Of a DNA stretch of 64,000 nucleotides, positions 1 through 27,570 are shown piece by piece (position 1 is the first letter of the stretch; each line of letters begins with the position of its first letter). The notes below the pieces were generated by a model that was given only the letters and a program-made list of their open reading frames with translations, did no database searches and was not told the origin of the DNA. Origin of the DNA: Sarcophilus harrisii (Eukaryota; Chordata; Mammalia; Dasyuromorphia; Dasyuridae); NCBI RefSeq assembly GCF_902635505.1, contig NC_045428.1:67155141-67219140 (forward strand), given 5' to 3'. The translations under genes and the position numbers were made by a program.

Positions 1-472
1 TAGAATTCCAAAGAAAGGGTGTTCTTGTGAAACCTGATTTTAATCATTTCAAGGAGAAAATAAAATGAAGGAAGGCAGGAGAAGGTACCCAGGGCCATCT
101 ATTTCTGGTAACCTCTAGTTCATGAAAGTGTCAGTTGACTGACACATCAAGTAGATTTTTCAGTATTTTTTTAAATTACGGTATTAGTGTAAAAGTTGCA
201 ATGTATCTGTGTTTAGCCACAGGGATAAATTTTTTAGATGTTAGTTGAGAAATTGCCCTGATCATCATTATAAACATTATAAACATTAAAAATAAAGTTC
301 ACAAAGGCTGCATGTGTAGAGATCTCCTAACATTATTTTTCTGCTTATTGGGACTCTAGCTAGATTTAGTTATATCTTCAAATTTTCTCTGGATTTTTTT
401 TATTTTATTTCCCCCCAAAGATTACATTGTTAATATTGAATATTAATATTCCTGTGGTTTCTTTATTTGTAG
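1..472 (+). other. FN1: FN1 intron inside the III-12 repeat (partial)
   Basis: AT-rich intron sequence ending in a T-rich tract and the AG at 471-472. The first half of III-12 must lie upstream of the window. I see no gene or clear repeat here. Confidence 0.75.
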
Positions 473-16317
<15,845 letters not shown>

Positions 16318-17040
16318 TATTCTACAGCCCTGAAGAGCAAGCAACTTTCCGCTGAGACACCGTCCAAACTGGAGTGATGCTAGCAAACCCATCTTTCAAA
16401 GTAAACACTAAAAAGCCTTCTGCTCTGGAGCAACTTCCCCGGCTTAAGCTCAGCTCACAGCTTCTACAAGCATCACCCTGGGAGTGTTTTAAGACTTTTC
16501 TTATTCATGATTGGCAGCAGGGCACTGTCAGCTCTGCCCTTACAGTGTTCCATACCGCTCAGTATTTTAAGTGCATTGATTTTGACTCTTGATTTGGTTG
16601 AGGATAAGTAGGTCAATTATAGGGAAGCATCTGGAACCAACCAAAATGCTGTGAATGGAAGTGATATATTGAAATTTATAGGAAAGTCACCAAACACTTC
16701 TGCAGTCACTTAACTGTGTGGCCTGCAGTCCTGAAGGTCCTGCATCTCCCTGTCACTGTGATATTTAAAATATGCACAGTCTTAATTTTGTTTCCCAAAC
16801 GATTCTAGTAATTTCCCAGCAATAGCTCTCTCTTACCTGTTATTTATCAATTCCCCCACTTCCCCCAGGGTTTTTTTTTCAATATGGAAAAAGAAAATTG
16901 TATTGGAGACACTTAATATACAGTTGACAAGAGGAATTTGGTGTAATGATGGTTGGTGATTATTTTTTTATACTGTAAGTGCCAAAGCTTTACTACTGTG
17001 GAAAGACAACTCTTTTAATAAAAGATTTACAAACCAGAGC
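16318..17040 (+). other. FN1: FN1 3'UTR
   Basis: The 3'UTR is strongly conserved with human as remembered, for example 'aaactggagtgatgctagca', 'agcatcaccctgggagt', 'taccgctcagtattttaa' and 'tttactactgtggaaagaca'. The end is estimated about 18 bp after the poly(A) signal. Confidence 0.9.
17017..17022 (+). terminator. FN1: FN1 poly(A) signal AATAAA
   Basis: AATAAA within 'cttttaataaaagatttaca', identical context to the human FN1 end. Cleavage is expected around 17035-17045. Confidence 0.92.
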
Positions 17041-17669
17041 CCTGCAATCCAGGCTCTTCTTTGTACAAAGAAATTAAGGGAGAAGTCTGAGTATTCCTCT
17101 TCTCACTAAGGTGTCTTGAAAATAACTTCAATAACTTAGCATCATGGCCTCAATGGGGAAATTAAGAATAATAGATTTCTATGGTCTAATAGTAAGAGGC
17201 CAGACCTGGAGTCAGGGTAGAAAGTTGTTTTAGTCTATCCCTTTCCTGGAATCACACATGAATCAGAAACATTATTTTTATCCAGGTTTTTTTGGCTCCA
17301 AGGTTTGCTTCTTTTCATACAGGATGCTGCTTATCCCCTGAAATTAAAACTCAATATTCATGAATATTGTTTTCAATCAGACAAATATTTACTGAATTCC
17401 TACCATAAACCAAGAACTTTAAGAAGAGTAGTACTATTTCCGACAAAAGGGCAACTGGTTATGATATATTCAAATGGATTTTTCAAATGAATGCATTTCA
17501 AATAAATTTTTAGTTCTTTTTCTTGGTCACTTAATCTCTCTTCAATGTTATTACTTCATATTGATTGCAATCAATTATAATTTTCGAATGTTAACTGCCA
17601 CTTAAATCTAAATATTTATCAAGCCAGATTCAAGGGCCATCTTTGGAAATACAGCAGTCATTTAAAGAA

Positions 17670-18065
17670 CTTAGAATCATAGGAGTCAAAGCCAAAAAGA
17701 AACAGAGATTATCTCATCCAACTCTTCTATTTTATTATGAGGAACCCTGAGGCCTTGAGAAGTTAAGGAAGAAAACAAAAGTTAATTATTATGTCAGGCA
17801 TATTGCTAAATGCTTTACAAATACTATTTCATTTGATCCCTACAACATCCATAAGAGATAGATGCTACTATATTCCCATTGTACAGTTAAACAACTGAGG
17901 CAAACAAAGATTAAGTTACTTACACTGAGTCCTATAGCTTGTAAGGTCACATTTGAACCCTGGTCCATCCTGACTCCAGGCTCAAGGATCTGTCCAATGC
18001 ATTGCCCAGCTTCCTCCAAAGACTTCTCTATGGTCATATAGATAGTAACAGAGCAGGACAGCAAG
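17670..18065 (-). repeat. MIR/THER-type SINEs, antisense
   Basis: A short piece 'atcataggagtcaaagcc...' (17670-17770) and then a fuller copy: 'aaatgctttacaaatactat', 'acagttaaacaactgaggca', 'cacatttgaaccctggtcc'. These are reverse complements of MIR-class SINEs. Confidence 0.8.
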
Positions 18066-18254
18066 TCAGACCCTCAATCTTTTCACAACACCATGGTCCT
18101 GTTCTTCACATGGCTAGTGATAGGAAGGTGGAACACTTCTTCTAAACAGTATTGTAAAAGCTCTTCTGTACCTTTGGATAGCTAGGTAGCATGGTTACTT
18201 ACATTAGAATGTAAATTCCATTTTTTCCTATTTGCCTTGCTCCTTATTTGTATC

Positions 18255-18460
18255 TGAGAGGTAATTTAGTGTAGTGGAAAATCCACTGGTTCTAGAATCA
18301 AATGACCAGAGTTCAAATCTCACCTCTGACATTTACAATCTATGTGATCGTGAGCAAATCATTAAACTTTAGCGAGTCCCAATTATAAATTATAAAATGG
18401 GTGAATTAGACAAGATGACTTCAGAAGGCCCCTCCTAGTTGCATGATCCTAATATGGGTG
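18255..18460 (+). repeat. MIR SINE, near full length
   Basis: 'tgagaggtaatttagtgtag', 'ccagagttcaaatctcacct', 'gtgagcaaatcattaaactt', 'ataaaatgggtgaattagac', 'tagttgcatgatcctaa' in MIR order. Confidence 0.9.
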
Positions 18461-18539
18461 CATTAGGAGGAGTTTCCTCCAACATGACCAATTAGTCTTT
18501 TATACTTTCAAAAGTAGCTTTTTTCTAAAATGTTAGGTT

Positions 18540-20490
18540 GGGCTTTGGCATTCAGAAATAGTAAACAGAAGCAAAAATAGAAGTGAGCAAATTTATACTC
18601 TGATTGGTGGGACACACTGATTAATATATATATTTTTTGTATATACAACTGGATAACAGTGCCTGCCCTCCAGCCAGTGGTGAAGTCTTTAAAGAAGAAT
18701 AATCTAAGGATAAATAGGATAACAATTCACATGCAGCATGATGGTCACCAGAAATACACATATTCAGTGAGTGGGAGGGGGAGCGTTTGGTAGGGAAGAG
18801 GAAGGTATCTGAATCTGTGATTTCATCGGTGTAGGAACCTGCTGAGGACACTTACTCCTTCAAGTTGTATAGTTCATCTACAATTCTTCCTATAGAGAGA
18901 GTTGCCTAGTAGTTGACTAGCAAGTAGCATCATACAGGTCAGTCACACAGCAAGCTTATATCAGAGACTGGATTGGAACCATGACCATGATACAAAAATT
19001 ACAGAGGATTAATTGAAATGTGAGCTACATTTTGACTAAAGCTTTAAACCTTAAGGTTCATGGCTCAGCTATCTAAAGGAACTCGGATTCCAGTTCAATA
19101 TTTGTGTGTATGAGCCAGTTAAGATTTCCTCTGCCTAAATGTCTCCTTTAAACTCAGTCAACGGGTTTACAAGCATGTTATTGGTCACAAGGGAACCCAG
19201 ATCGGCTCTGTACAAACACTTTTTCTTACAACTAGGAAAAACAGTTCAAAGAATATGTTCCATAATATGGGAGATAGAGAGTGAGCTGCATTACCTCTGT
19301 CTATGAAGAGACAGTCCATTCCCCTTAATCTTGAAAAGACACACCTCTACTCCACCCTGTTTAAAAATATATGTACATATGTATTTTTTGGACAGACTTA
19401 ATGAAAGAGCAGTTTTGGATGGGAAGTTTTGTTCCTCTCAAACAGCTTTACCACAAAGCTAAAAATATCCTTAAAGAGTACTTTGGATAAAACTGGTTGG
19501 GTTGTAATGTAATGAATTAAACAGGACGAGAGACTTCTGCCTCTCTGCAACCCAAACCACAAACTTGTTCCCCATTTCAGAAAATGATGCAGGCTGTCTT
19601 TCCAGAGTGTTAATCTATTTTTTTTTTAAGTGAGTGGAGCACCATTTGAAAATGAATAATTTCCAATAATAGGTTGGTGACCACATTTAAATAATCAGAA
19701 CTACAGACCAAATTAAGCTAGTCTTTTAGAGGCCCCCACTGCAGTAAAATGTTTTTATAGACTTCATATTAGAGAATCATTTGGCCAAAAGAACTCAGAA
19801 CAAATTCCTAAATACCATTTCAACACGTCTCTCAGCATGTCTAACTAATCCTTTTTCTGGAAGAGTTTTTTCATCGGCAAAACAGCCTGAAAGCAATAGC
19901 TCTTCAGTGGCACATGAGAAGACTTTACTACTGGAATAGTGCTTTAATGTCACATAAACAATTCCAGAACATAAAGAAATTTCCAATGCAAAGCAATACT
20001 TTCCTGGGCTGGCTATGGTTTTGGGTTAAAAAAAAAAAAAAGAAAGAAATCTCATAATTCTAAGGACATTTTAGCCACAGTGAAGATTTGATTTATGCTG
20101 AGGTTCCTCATTTAATAGGCAGGCACCCATGGGTCTGTCTGCTACAATGATCCCAGTGAACTGTGCAAATTAATTTCAATAATAATAATATCACTAGAAG
20201 CCCATGGTACACTTTCAGAGGAGAGGTTTTTTTTTTTCTTCAAGAAAAAAAAGAAAGAAAGAAATGATCAGGTGAAAATTACAAGTATAGGAGATTACTT
20301 TTCCATTTAATTATGTTTCCATTGAAAATTCCATTCCACTTCTATTTGTATGAAACTCATTAAAGTGATTAAGAAACATCCCATCAGCACGTTTAAGTGC
20401 TAAAATTACTTCTTATTCAGTAAGTTCCCATTACTATGTTGAGGGAAGAAGCAAGCAACAATTATAAAATCCCATTTTCAGGGGATACAA
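18540..20490. other. Repeat-poor intergenic island
   Basis: About 2 kb in which I recognise no interspersed repeat apart from short T and A runs. Composition is mixed, for example 'caggcacccatgggtctgtc' and 'agcccatggtacactttcag'. It contains no supported ORF. It could hold conserved regulatory sequence downstream of FN1, which is inference only. Confidence 0.4.
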
Positions 20491-21107
20491 GTGAACCATA
20501 AAAAAAAAAAAAAAAAAAAAAAAACCTTCCCTCTTGGGACTTCTTATGTTTGGGAACACTTAAAGATAAAGTGTAAGCATAAAGATGACCTTGACCTACT
20601 CCAGATTTTTTTCATAAACTCAGAAAGAATTCATATCTTCTTTGAAAAGTATAAAGAACTCCCCCAAATGCAAGAAGGGATTTTCATAGCTATATCCTCT
20701 CTCTTTCCTAATTTAAATAATGTGCCTTTTTTCAGATTACAGACAAAACCTATATTAAATACAAACTGAGAGAAGAAAATACTATAAGGAATAAGGGTAA
20801 AAGAGTATGGTTTTGACTCCAAAAGACACAATCTGGAAATGCCTTTGTTAGTGTTTCTCAGTGTGTTTAGCAATTAAATATCTGAAGGCATGTCCTATAC
20901 TTGCCTAAACTATTTTTTTCTTATTTGCCAAAAGAATCTAATGTTTCCATGTAAACTCAGGTACTAGGTTTATCATTACTAAACTTTTCTGCTAGTCATT
21001 TTCAAAAGACTACAAATTATAATCCTTTTGGAATTATAAGAATTCTCAAAATATTTTAGAGTAGTCATGTGGGATTAGTGACAGAAAGTACTCTGTATCT
21101 GTTATTT

Positions 21108-21352
21108 CAGGGATGGCTAGGTAGTGCAAGGAATAGAATTCTGGGTCTGGAATCAGAAAGAACTGAGTTCAGATATGACCTGAGATTATTTACTAGCTGC
21201 ATGATCCTAGGCAAGTCATTTAACTTTATTGCCCCCAGTTCCTCATCTGAAAATGAACTGGAGAAGGAAATGGCAAATCCTTCAGTAGTTTTGTCAAGAA
21301 AACTCCAAATGGGGCTTCAAGAATACGAAATGACTAAACAGCAACTATCTGG
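21108..21352 (+). repeat. MAR1-type SINE, near full length
   Basis: 'gggatggctaggtagtgcaa' head, 'ctgagttcagatatgacctg', 'gatcctaggcaagtcattta', 'aactggagaaggaaatggca', 'gaaaactccaaatggggctt', 'tgactaaacagcaactat'. Confidence 0.9.
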
Positions 21353-21589
21353 TGTTTCACCATAGTAGAAAGAATAAATTTTCTGACTCTGTCTGCTTTA
21401 GGTGGAATCTCTATAATGTCCCATTTCCATCACACTGTTATTTGGAAGCTCTCCTAGGTCAAAATGAAGCAAGACCTGCACCAGAAGCAGGATGGAACTT
21501 TAAAACAAAATCTGATTTCTATAATTCAACATTCATAGGAGGGAGACCAAGTCCTTTACCTCTTCCAAAATATGTCACTTAACAGCTCT

Positions 21590-21830
21590 AAAATCATAGG
21601 ATCACAGATTTAGAGCTAGGTGGGATCTTAGAGATTCCTCTGAGGAAGGCCTTCCTTTAACTGAAAAAACGGGAATCTAATTCTCTCGTTTAATAGATAA
21701 AGAAATTGAAGCTGAAAAAGGTGAGATGACCTGAGTCACATATCTAGCAAGGATACAGGATTCAAATACTGATCTTCCCAACTCTCCACCCAATCCTCTA
21801 TTCTCTCCAAGCCCTTGGCTACCTTTTACT
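21590..21830 (-). repeat. MIR SINE, antisense
   Basis: 'aaatcataggatcacagatt', 'gagctaggtgggatcttaga', 'agataaagaaattgaagctg', 'ggattcaaatactgatctt' is the reverse complement of MIR. Confidence 0.85.
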
Positions 21831-21959
21831 TGCTAAAGAAAGGTTTTGAAGTAGAAAAAAGGGGAAGAATTGGAGTAGGAGTTAAAAGAATTCAGTTATT
21901 CATGAAGTTACTAATTTTAGAATCCAAATATAATGAATAATAACTTGAATGAGTACTTA

Positions 21960-22045
21960 ATGCTTAGTATATTCAATTTAACAAACATTTGTTATGTGGA
22001 TCATTGTACTAAGTGCTAGAAATACAAAGATTAGAAAAGGAAATT
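21960..22045 (-). repeat. L2-type tail, antisense
   Basis: 'caatttaacaaacatttgtt' followed by 'gtactaagtgctagaaatac' is the reverse complement of an L2 3' end. Confidence 0.65.
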
Positions 22046-22244
22046 GTCCAAGGTTGACTAATCAGACTCATACAAAAACTTTGGCATAAAAAGGGCAGGA
22101 ATTATCCTGGGTTTATAGCTAGGAAAATAGGCACAAAGAATGTTTCGACTGCCTTGAAGTCTTTTAAAAGTGACCCAAGAGGTCTAGTAATGATAAATGT
22201 AATACCTGAGATGATGTGGAAATATATTCTTTTGACAAATAAAA

Positions 22245-22355
22245 AAAAAAATGGGTTTAAGCACAGTTAGTGATAGATCTGACAAGGATCCAGATTGAAC
22301 TAGATTAGCTCCAAGATCCCTTCCACTTTGAAATTCTATGATCCTATAATTATTA
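22245..22355 (+). repeat. MIR 3' end
   Basis: 'gattgaactagattagctcc', 'aagatcccttccactttgaa', 'attctatgatcctata'. Confidence 0.75.
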
Positions 22356-22519
22356 GACTTAAAACAGTGTTCTTTCCATCATGTGACAAAATCTGATCAT
22401 TTAATTTCTACTTTTTTGTATGGCTTTGGCAACATCCGTTGAAATAATCTCAATTCTACTATAAAATGATGATCATCCTTACAAAATATATTTTAAAAAT
22501 CATTTATAGGCTATTTATA

Positions 22520-23700
22520 CTTCATCCCCTCTTTTCCAGAAGACTGCATATTCTCTCACTGTCACTATATCCACCCTTATTCTATATAGATTTTACTTCT
22601 GACAAAACTTGAGAAAGCAGTCTACAACTGGTTCTTCCATGTTCTCTCCTCTCATTACCCTCTTCAGTCTGGCTTCTGGCCTGATCATTCAGCTCCAACT
22701 GCCCTCTCCAAAGAAGCCAATGATGTAGTTTGCCAAATCAATGAGCATTTTCTGAATCCTCCTCATTTATTGTCTTTGCAACATTTAGTATTTTTGATCA
22801 CAATTTCCTTCAGGGTTACTGCTCTCTTCTGGTGATTTTTGTGATTCTGTTCTCTTGGTTATTCTTCCTCCTCCTCTTGTTTCAGTTATTCGTTCTCAAC
22901 CTCTTTGTTTCATTAACCAGGATGTCCCCTAAGGCTTTGTTTTGGGGCTCCTCCTTTCACTTATATCATTTCATTTGGTGATTCCATCAGTTCCCCTGGG
23001 TTCATTTATCATCTCTATACAGATGCCTCTTAAATCTGTATTTCTAGTCCTGCTTCTTTACCAAGTTCCAATCTCACATCACAAACTATTTGTTAAACAT
23101 TTCAATTTGTATAGCAATGTGTGCATGGAACTTAGTGAAATGAAAACAGAACTCGCAATCTTTCCCCAGACTCTCACCTCTTTTAAATTTCCCATTATTG
23201 AAGATAGCTCCATCTTCACAATGACTCAGGCTTGGATCTCCCAAAAATCCAATCCATTGCCAATCCTTGTCCTTTCTCCTTTTACATCTCTGGTACATGT
23301 ACCCTTTTCCTCATTACTCATATAGCCATCATTTTTCTCCAAGCCAGGTCGAGTGGGTCCCATTTACTTCTAAAAATTATATATATCATATATAAAGTTC
23401 TCTGGCATTTAAACTCTTGGTCTTGTCCTACCTTTCCATATTTCGTGCCCCTCCCTACACTTGATCTACAGACATTGTTCTGACTGCTGTCAGTAGGACA
23501 AACAACACTGCATTTCCAGCTACATAACTATAGCAGGAGTCTGCCTTATCTGGAATGCTGTCCCTCCTGATCTCGGTCAGTTTTCCCAGTCCTCTAACTA
23601 CTAATGCTTTCAGATTACCTTTCTACTCATATCTCCTCCTCCTGCACCTTCTCCACCACCATAAGAGGAGTCACTATTTAATTCAGTCTTTGCCATACCA
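22520..23700 (+). repeat. L2 LINE, end of ORF2 and 3'UTR
   Basis: About 1.2 kb of an ancient L2. 'aagaagccaatgatgtagtt', 'ttggggctcctcctttcact', 'tttggtgattccatcagttc' and 'atctctatacagatgcctct' correspond to successive points in L2 ORF2, and the 3'UTR follows with 'ttatctggaatgctgtccct'. Open frames inside (for example 22942-23325) are remnants of this LINE. Confidence 0.85.
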
Positions 23701-24091
23701 TTATGTGCAGGTCCTTTGTCGAAAAGATTAAAAATTTTGATTGCTTATTCTTCACAAGTTTGAGGGACAATTTTTTTTCTTTTCTTTATTATTCTATCAT
23801 TGCTTGTTTCAAAAAAAAAATGGGACAATTCTCTTTGTTTTATGTAGTTTTTATTTATATTTTCTTGAAATATAGTTCTGGTAAATTAGGCTTTGATATA
23901 ACCCACTGAGGTTCAAATGGAACTACTTGACTTTGATTTTAACCCAAATCACTCTGGCTCTCATTAATTGGCCAATAACAGGTTCCAGCCCCAGCTTCAC
24001 TTATTTATATTTTGGCTTTTGACGACAAGTGTAAATACCAATTCTTTCTGTTCTTGCCAGAAACCTGGATTGTCTTCTTCCAGACTGATTT

Positions 24092-24385
24092 TTTTTTTTT
24101 TTTGGTGAAGTCAAACTAGGCCATCTTTTGCCTGAATTCTTACCTAGCCTCTATCACTGAATGGGCATTGCCTCAAACAGAAAACTAGGAAAAGCCTTGG
24201 CTTAAAAATGCCTAAGTCTCCCACTGCATCTAAGACCATCACTAGTTCTTACCTGTGTTGCCACTGTATTCTGGAGAGAGTGAGGCTGATGAGTTTGTCT
24301 CACTTAAAATTCAATTCACTGCCAAGTCAAGACATCACCCATCTGATGTCACTGGTACTCTTTGAGAACAAAGAACAAACTATCC
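24092..24385 (+). repeat. Marsupial repeat family M, copy 2
   Basis: 'gtcaaactaggccatctttt', 'gggcattgcctcaaacagaa', 'gccttggcttaaaaatgcct', 'cccactgcatctaagaccat', 'ttgccactgtattctggaga', 'caagtcaagacatcaccca', ending 'aacaaagaacaaac'. The fullest sense copy together with the one at 43150. Confidence 0.75.
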
Positions 24386-24759
24386 ACTGCTCTGAGGTGT
24401 TCCACACCATTGGTGCGAGGCCTTGCCAAGTCCCTTTCGGGCCTGCTCATCCAATCTTACCAGTGGTTCCAAGAAGCCATAATTTGTAAACCATCTGGAG
24501 GGTGACCCACAAATCTCCAACCCATCAGTGAGTTAAGGGATCTCTACTACCTATAATGAAATACTTGGAAAGAGAAGTGGGAAAGTTGGTGTGGGAAATA
24601 TCAGGCTGAGTTTGTTTCATATTATGAGCTATTTCATTTTTCCTCTGGTGGAATGGATGGATGAGAACAATTTGTCTCAACAGTTACAAAGGTGGCTAAA
24701 GCAAGCTTACAGCTTGGTCAGTCACAGAAGACACCAAAGTCAACCCCTGACTCCTGGGC

Positions 24760-24905
24760 CATGGCCAGGTGTCCAAATTTTGTCTTGCCACCAAACTTTG
24801 ATGACTCAGGGAGGGTAAGGCTAAGGACTTTGTGCAACTCTGCCTCACTTAAATCACACACAAGTCATTGGTCCTCCTTGAAAACAAAGGACAAATAATA
24901 ATATC
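24760..24905 (+). repeat. Marsupial repeat family M, copy 3 (tail half)
   Basis: 'tcttgccaccaaactttgat', 'ggactttgtgcaactctgcc', 'acttaaatcacacacaagtc', 'ttgaaaacaaaggacaaata'. Confidence 0.7.
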
Positions 24906-24944
24906 TACTTATATATCCAGCATATACCTGGTTATTTGTTTTCT

Positions 24945-25032
24945 CCTCCACTGCAAAGTCAACTCCTTGAGGAAAGGTTCAGACTTAGCACAGTACCTGG
25001 TACATAGCCAGCACTTAACAAATGCCTGACAC
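24945..25032 (+). repeat. L2-type 3' tail
   Basis: 'caactccttgaggaaaggtt', 'cttagcacagtacctggtac', 'catagccagcacttaacaaa'. Confidence 0.75.
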
Positions 25033-25079
25033 ATGCATACATATATACAAGTTATGCACAATATATTAAGAATTAATAC

Positions 25080-25718
25080 AAACCAGAAGTCAATAGGACA
25101 AAAGAGGAAAATAACAAATATTGGAGTTTCTGTGAGAAAACAGACATGCTAATGCACTGTTGGTGAGCTGGGAACTGATAGAGCTAGTGGACAAAACTGT
25201 GCATAGTCTTTTATCCAGCTATACCACTACCAGGCTTATTCGCCAAGATCAAAGGAAAAAGAAAAGGACTCATGTGCTAAAACTTTTATAGCAACTCTTT
25301 ATGAAAGCCAAAAGTTGGAAACTAAGGGGGTGTCTACCTACTAGGGAATAATTATATAAATTATTGTATATAAATATAATGGAATATTGTCAGAAAATAG
25401 ATGATGTTTCTGGGAAGACATGAGGGATATAGAGCAAAGTGAATAGAACTAGAAAAACAATTTAAAAGACCCTAGTCAATATATAATGATAAACACCAAT
25501 CCCAAGGATTTTAGATGAAATATGCTACCCGCATTGTAATGAAGATGATGGACTTAAAAAATGAGATAAACATTTTGAACATGGCTAATGTGAGAATTTG
25601 TTTTATTTGACTATACATATTTATGAGGGTAACACTTTTCTTTTTTATTGTTCAATTGGGGATGGTGGGAGAGTGGGCCAGATATAATAAATGCTTGTAA
25701 AAATAAGTTAATAACCTT
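25080..25718 (+). repeat. L1 LINE, 3' part, old
   Basis: End of ORF2 and 3'UTR. 'tatccagctataccactacc', 'actagggaataattatataa', 'ataatggaatattgtcagaa', 'gaatagaactagaaaaacaa' follow marsupial L1 order; the copy has many changes and no long frame. Confidence 0.85.
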
Positions 25719-25719
25719 T

Positions 25720-26510
25720 ACATGAAGAATGGAGGATGAAAAGAAAGCATTAGAACTGGGAATAAGGAGGACTTTGAAAGGTAATATTTCAGTTGAATCT
25801 TGAAGGAAGCCACAGATTCCAAGAGTCAGAAGTGTAGGAAATTATACTAGGGGAAGGGGGGGACAACCAGCAGTACAAAGGCAAGTAAACAGTGAGGAAG
25901 ACAATTTGACTAGTGTGGCAAGATTAGAATGTGCAGAGATGTAATGTTTAAGAAGACTGGAAAGAAAGGACAGGATTATTATGAAGAGTGTATATATTTA
26001 ATCCTAAAGATTTAGAATTTATTGGAAGGCAAAGATCAAACCTGTGCTATAGGAAAATCACTTTAGCAGTTGTGCAGAGGGTAAATGGGTTGTCATGAGG
26101 GAGATGCTTGAGGCAGGAAGGCCAAATACTGTAGGATGATGCTGCAGTAGCCAAGCCCAGAAGCAAGTCTGGGTGAATGAAGAAAAAGGGACATTCGAAA
26201 AACATTATGATGATAGAAAAAACAAACTTTAGTGACATGCTAAGATGAGACTGAAAAAGTTATATTTAAGTTGTAAACTTAAATATAATAGAAAAAATAA
26301 TAGAAAGTAATAGAAAAAGTAATAGAAAAGCTTGGGAGATAAGTTTAGGAAGACATGAATTAGATTATGGACATTTAGAATTCGAAATGTCGATGGGACA
26401 TGCAGTTCAAAATGTCTAATAGCCATTTCATAATGTGAGACTGGCATTCAGGAGATAAATGAAGATTGAATATGCATATTTGGGAGTCATCTGCATAGAA
26501 ATGATAATTT
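25720..26510 (+). repeat. Ancient mammalian interspersed repeat, long copy
   Basis: 'gttgaatcttgaaggaagcc', 'gcagtacaaaggcaagtaaa', 'tttagaatttattggaaggc', 'agtagccaagcccagaagca' then 'gacatttagaattcgaaatg' and 'tatttgggagtcatctgcat'. The order matches a well-known old mammalian repeat; I do not assign a library name. A short AATAGAAA-type simple repeat (26287-26332) interrupts it. Confidence 0.55.
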
Positions 26511-26657
26511 AATCCATAGGAAATGATTTAACTGCCAGACTCAATAGCCTTTTCTTAGTCCCTATTCTATTTGATATTTCAACCTTTCTGAATACTTGTC
26601 TCTTTTAGCTTTTAATCTTGGTTCTCCTTAGTTTCCCATGTTGGATCATAATTCATC

Positions 26658-26897
26658 TGTTGTTGAAACATTTCAATTGTGTCCAATTCCTCAGGACCCC
26701 ATTTGGGATTTTCTTGGCAAAGAAACTGGAATGGCTTGCCATTTCCTTCTGCAGCTCATTTTATGATGAGGAAACTGAGGCAAACAGGGTTAAGTGACTT
26801 GCTCAGAGTCACATTGTGTCTAAGGCCAGGTTTGAACTCATGAAGTTTTCCTGCCCCAAGCTGTGTTTTATCCACTGCACCATCTAGCTGTCTCTAT
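26658..26897 (-). repeat. MAR1-type SINE, antisense, inside L2
   Basis: 'ttcaattgtgtccaattcct', 'aggaccccatttgggatttt', 'cttgccatttccttctgcag', 'gatgaggaaactgaggcaaa', 'ccactgcaccatctagctgt' is a full reverse-complement MAR1. Confidence 0.9.
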
Positions 26898-27094
26898 CAG
26901 TCATCTATCAATCTATTATCATGTTTGTCCTAAACCACCTTCTTAAATTCTGATATCATCATTTTTGCCAAAGGTACCACCATCCTTCTAATTATCTTAA
27001 TTTGCCACTTGAGTTATTCTTAATTTTCTTATCCGGCTTATCCAAGTCTCATCAATTCTACATTCATACTTTACATCACTTCCCTTCTCACCAG

Positions 27095-27250
27095 CTGTAC
27101 AATTCTGGACAGGTCATTTATCCAGGCCACTTTATTCTCCTCATCTTTTATGTGGGAATAATAGTACCTGATGCCTAAGTTTGCTATAAGGATTAAATAA
27201 GATATCTGAAAAGTGCTTCACAACTCTTTAAGATGTAAATAAGTTTTTAT
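27095..27250 (+). repeat. MIR/THER-type SINE inside L2
   Basis: 'acaattctggacaggtcatt', 'ctcctcatcttttatgtggg', 'tgctataaggattaaataag', 'aaaagtgcttcacaactctt'. Confidence 0.8.
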
Positions 27251-27410
27251 GATTACTATAATCACCTCCCCAGTACAAGCTCCCATCATTTTTCTCCTTG
27301 CAAAGGCTTCCAAATTGCTTTTTCAAGTCCATCCTTCATATAGCAGCCACAACAATCACTATCAAAGAATAGATCTGGTTATGTCATTCCTCTCATCAAA
27401 AATAGCTCAA

Positions 27411-27570
27411 TTGGGGCAGGTAGGTGGCTCAGTAGGTAGAGTACCAGCCCTGAAGTCAGATATACCCGAGTTCAAATCTGATCTCAGACACTAAACACTT
27501 CATAGCTGTGTGCCCCTGGGGTAAGTCACTTAACCCCAATTGCCTCAGCTTCCCTTCCTCCCCCCCCCCC
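27411..27570 (+). repeat. WSINE1-type SINE with 12-bp target duplication
   Basis: 'ggggcaggtaggtggctcag', 'accagccctgaagtcagata', 'ttcaaatctgatctcagaca', 'aagtcacttaaccccaattg'. The flank aaaatagctcaa occurs at 27399-27410 and again at 27571-27582. The copy ends in a C run rather than an A run. Confidence 0.95.

Noticed and set aside
22942-23325. Open frame of 127 codons on the plus strand
   Set aside because: It lies inside an L2 LINE copy and matches L2 order; not a host gene.
27411-27570. tRNA-like sequence with a GTTCAAATC-type B box
   Set aside because: It is the tRNA-derived head of a WSINE1 copy with a target duplication, not a tRNA gene. The same holds for 50439, 54618 and 31718.
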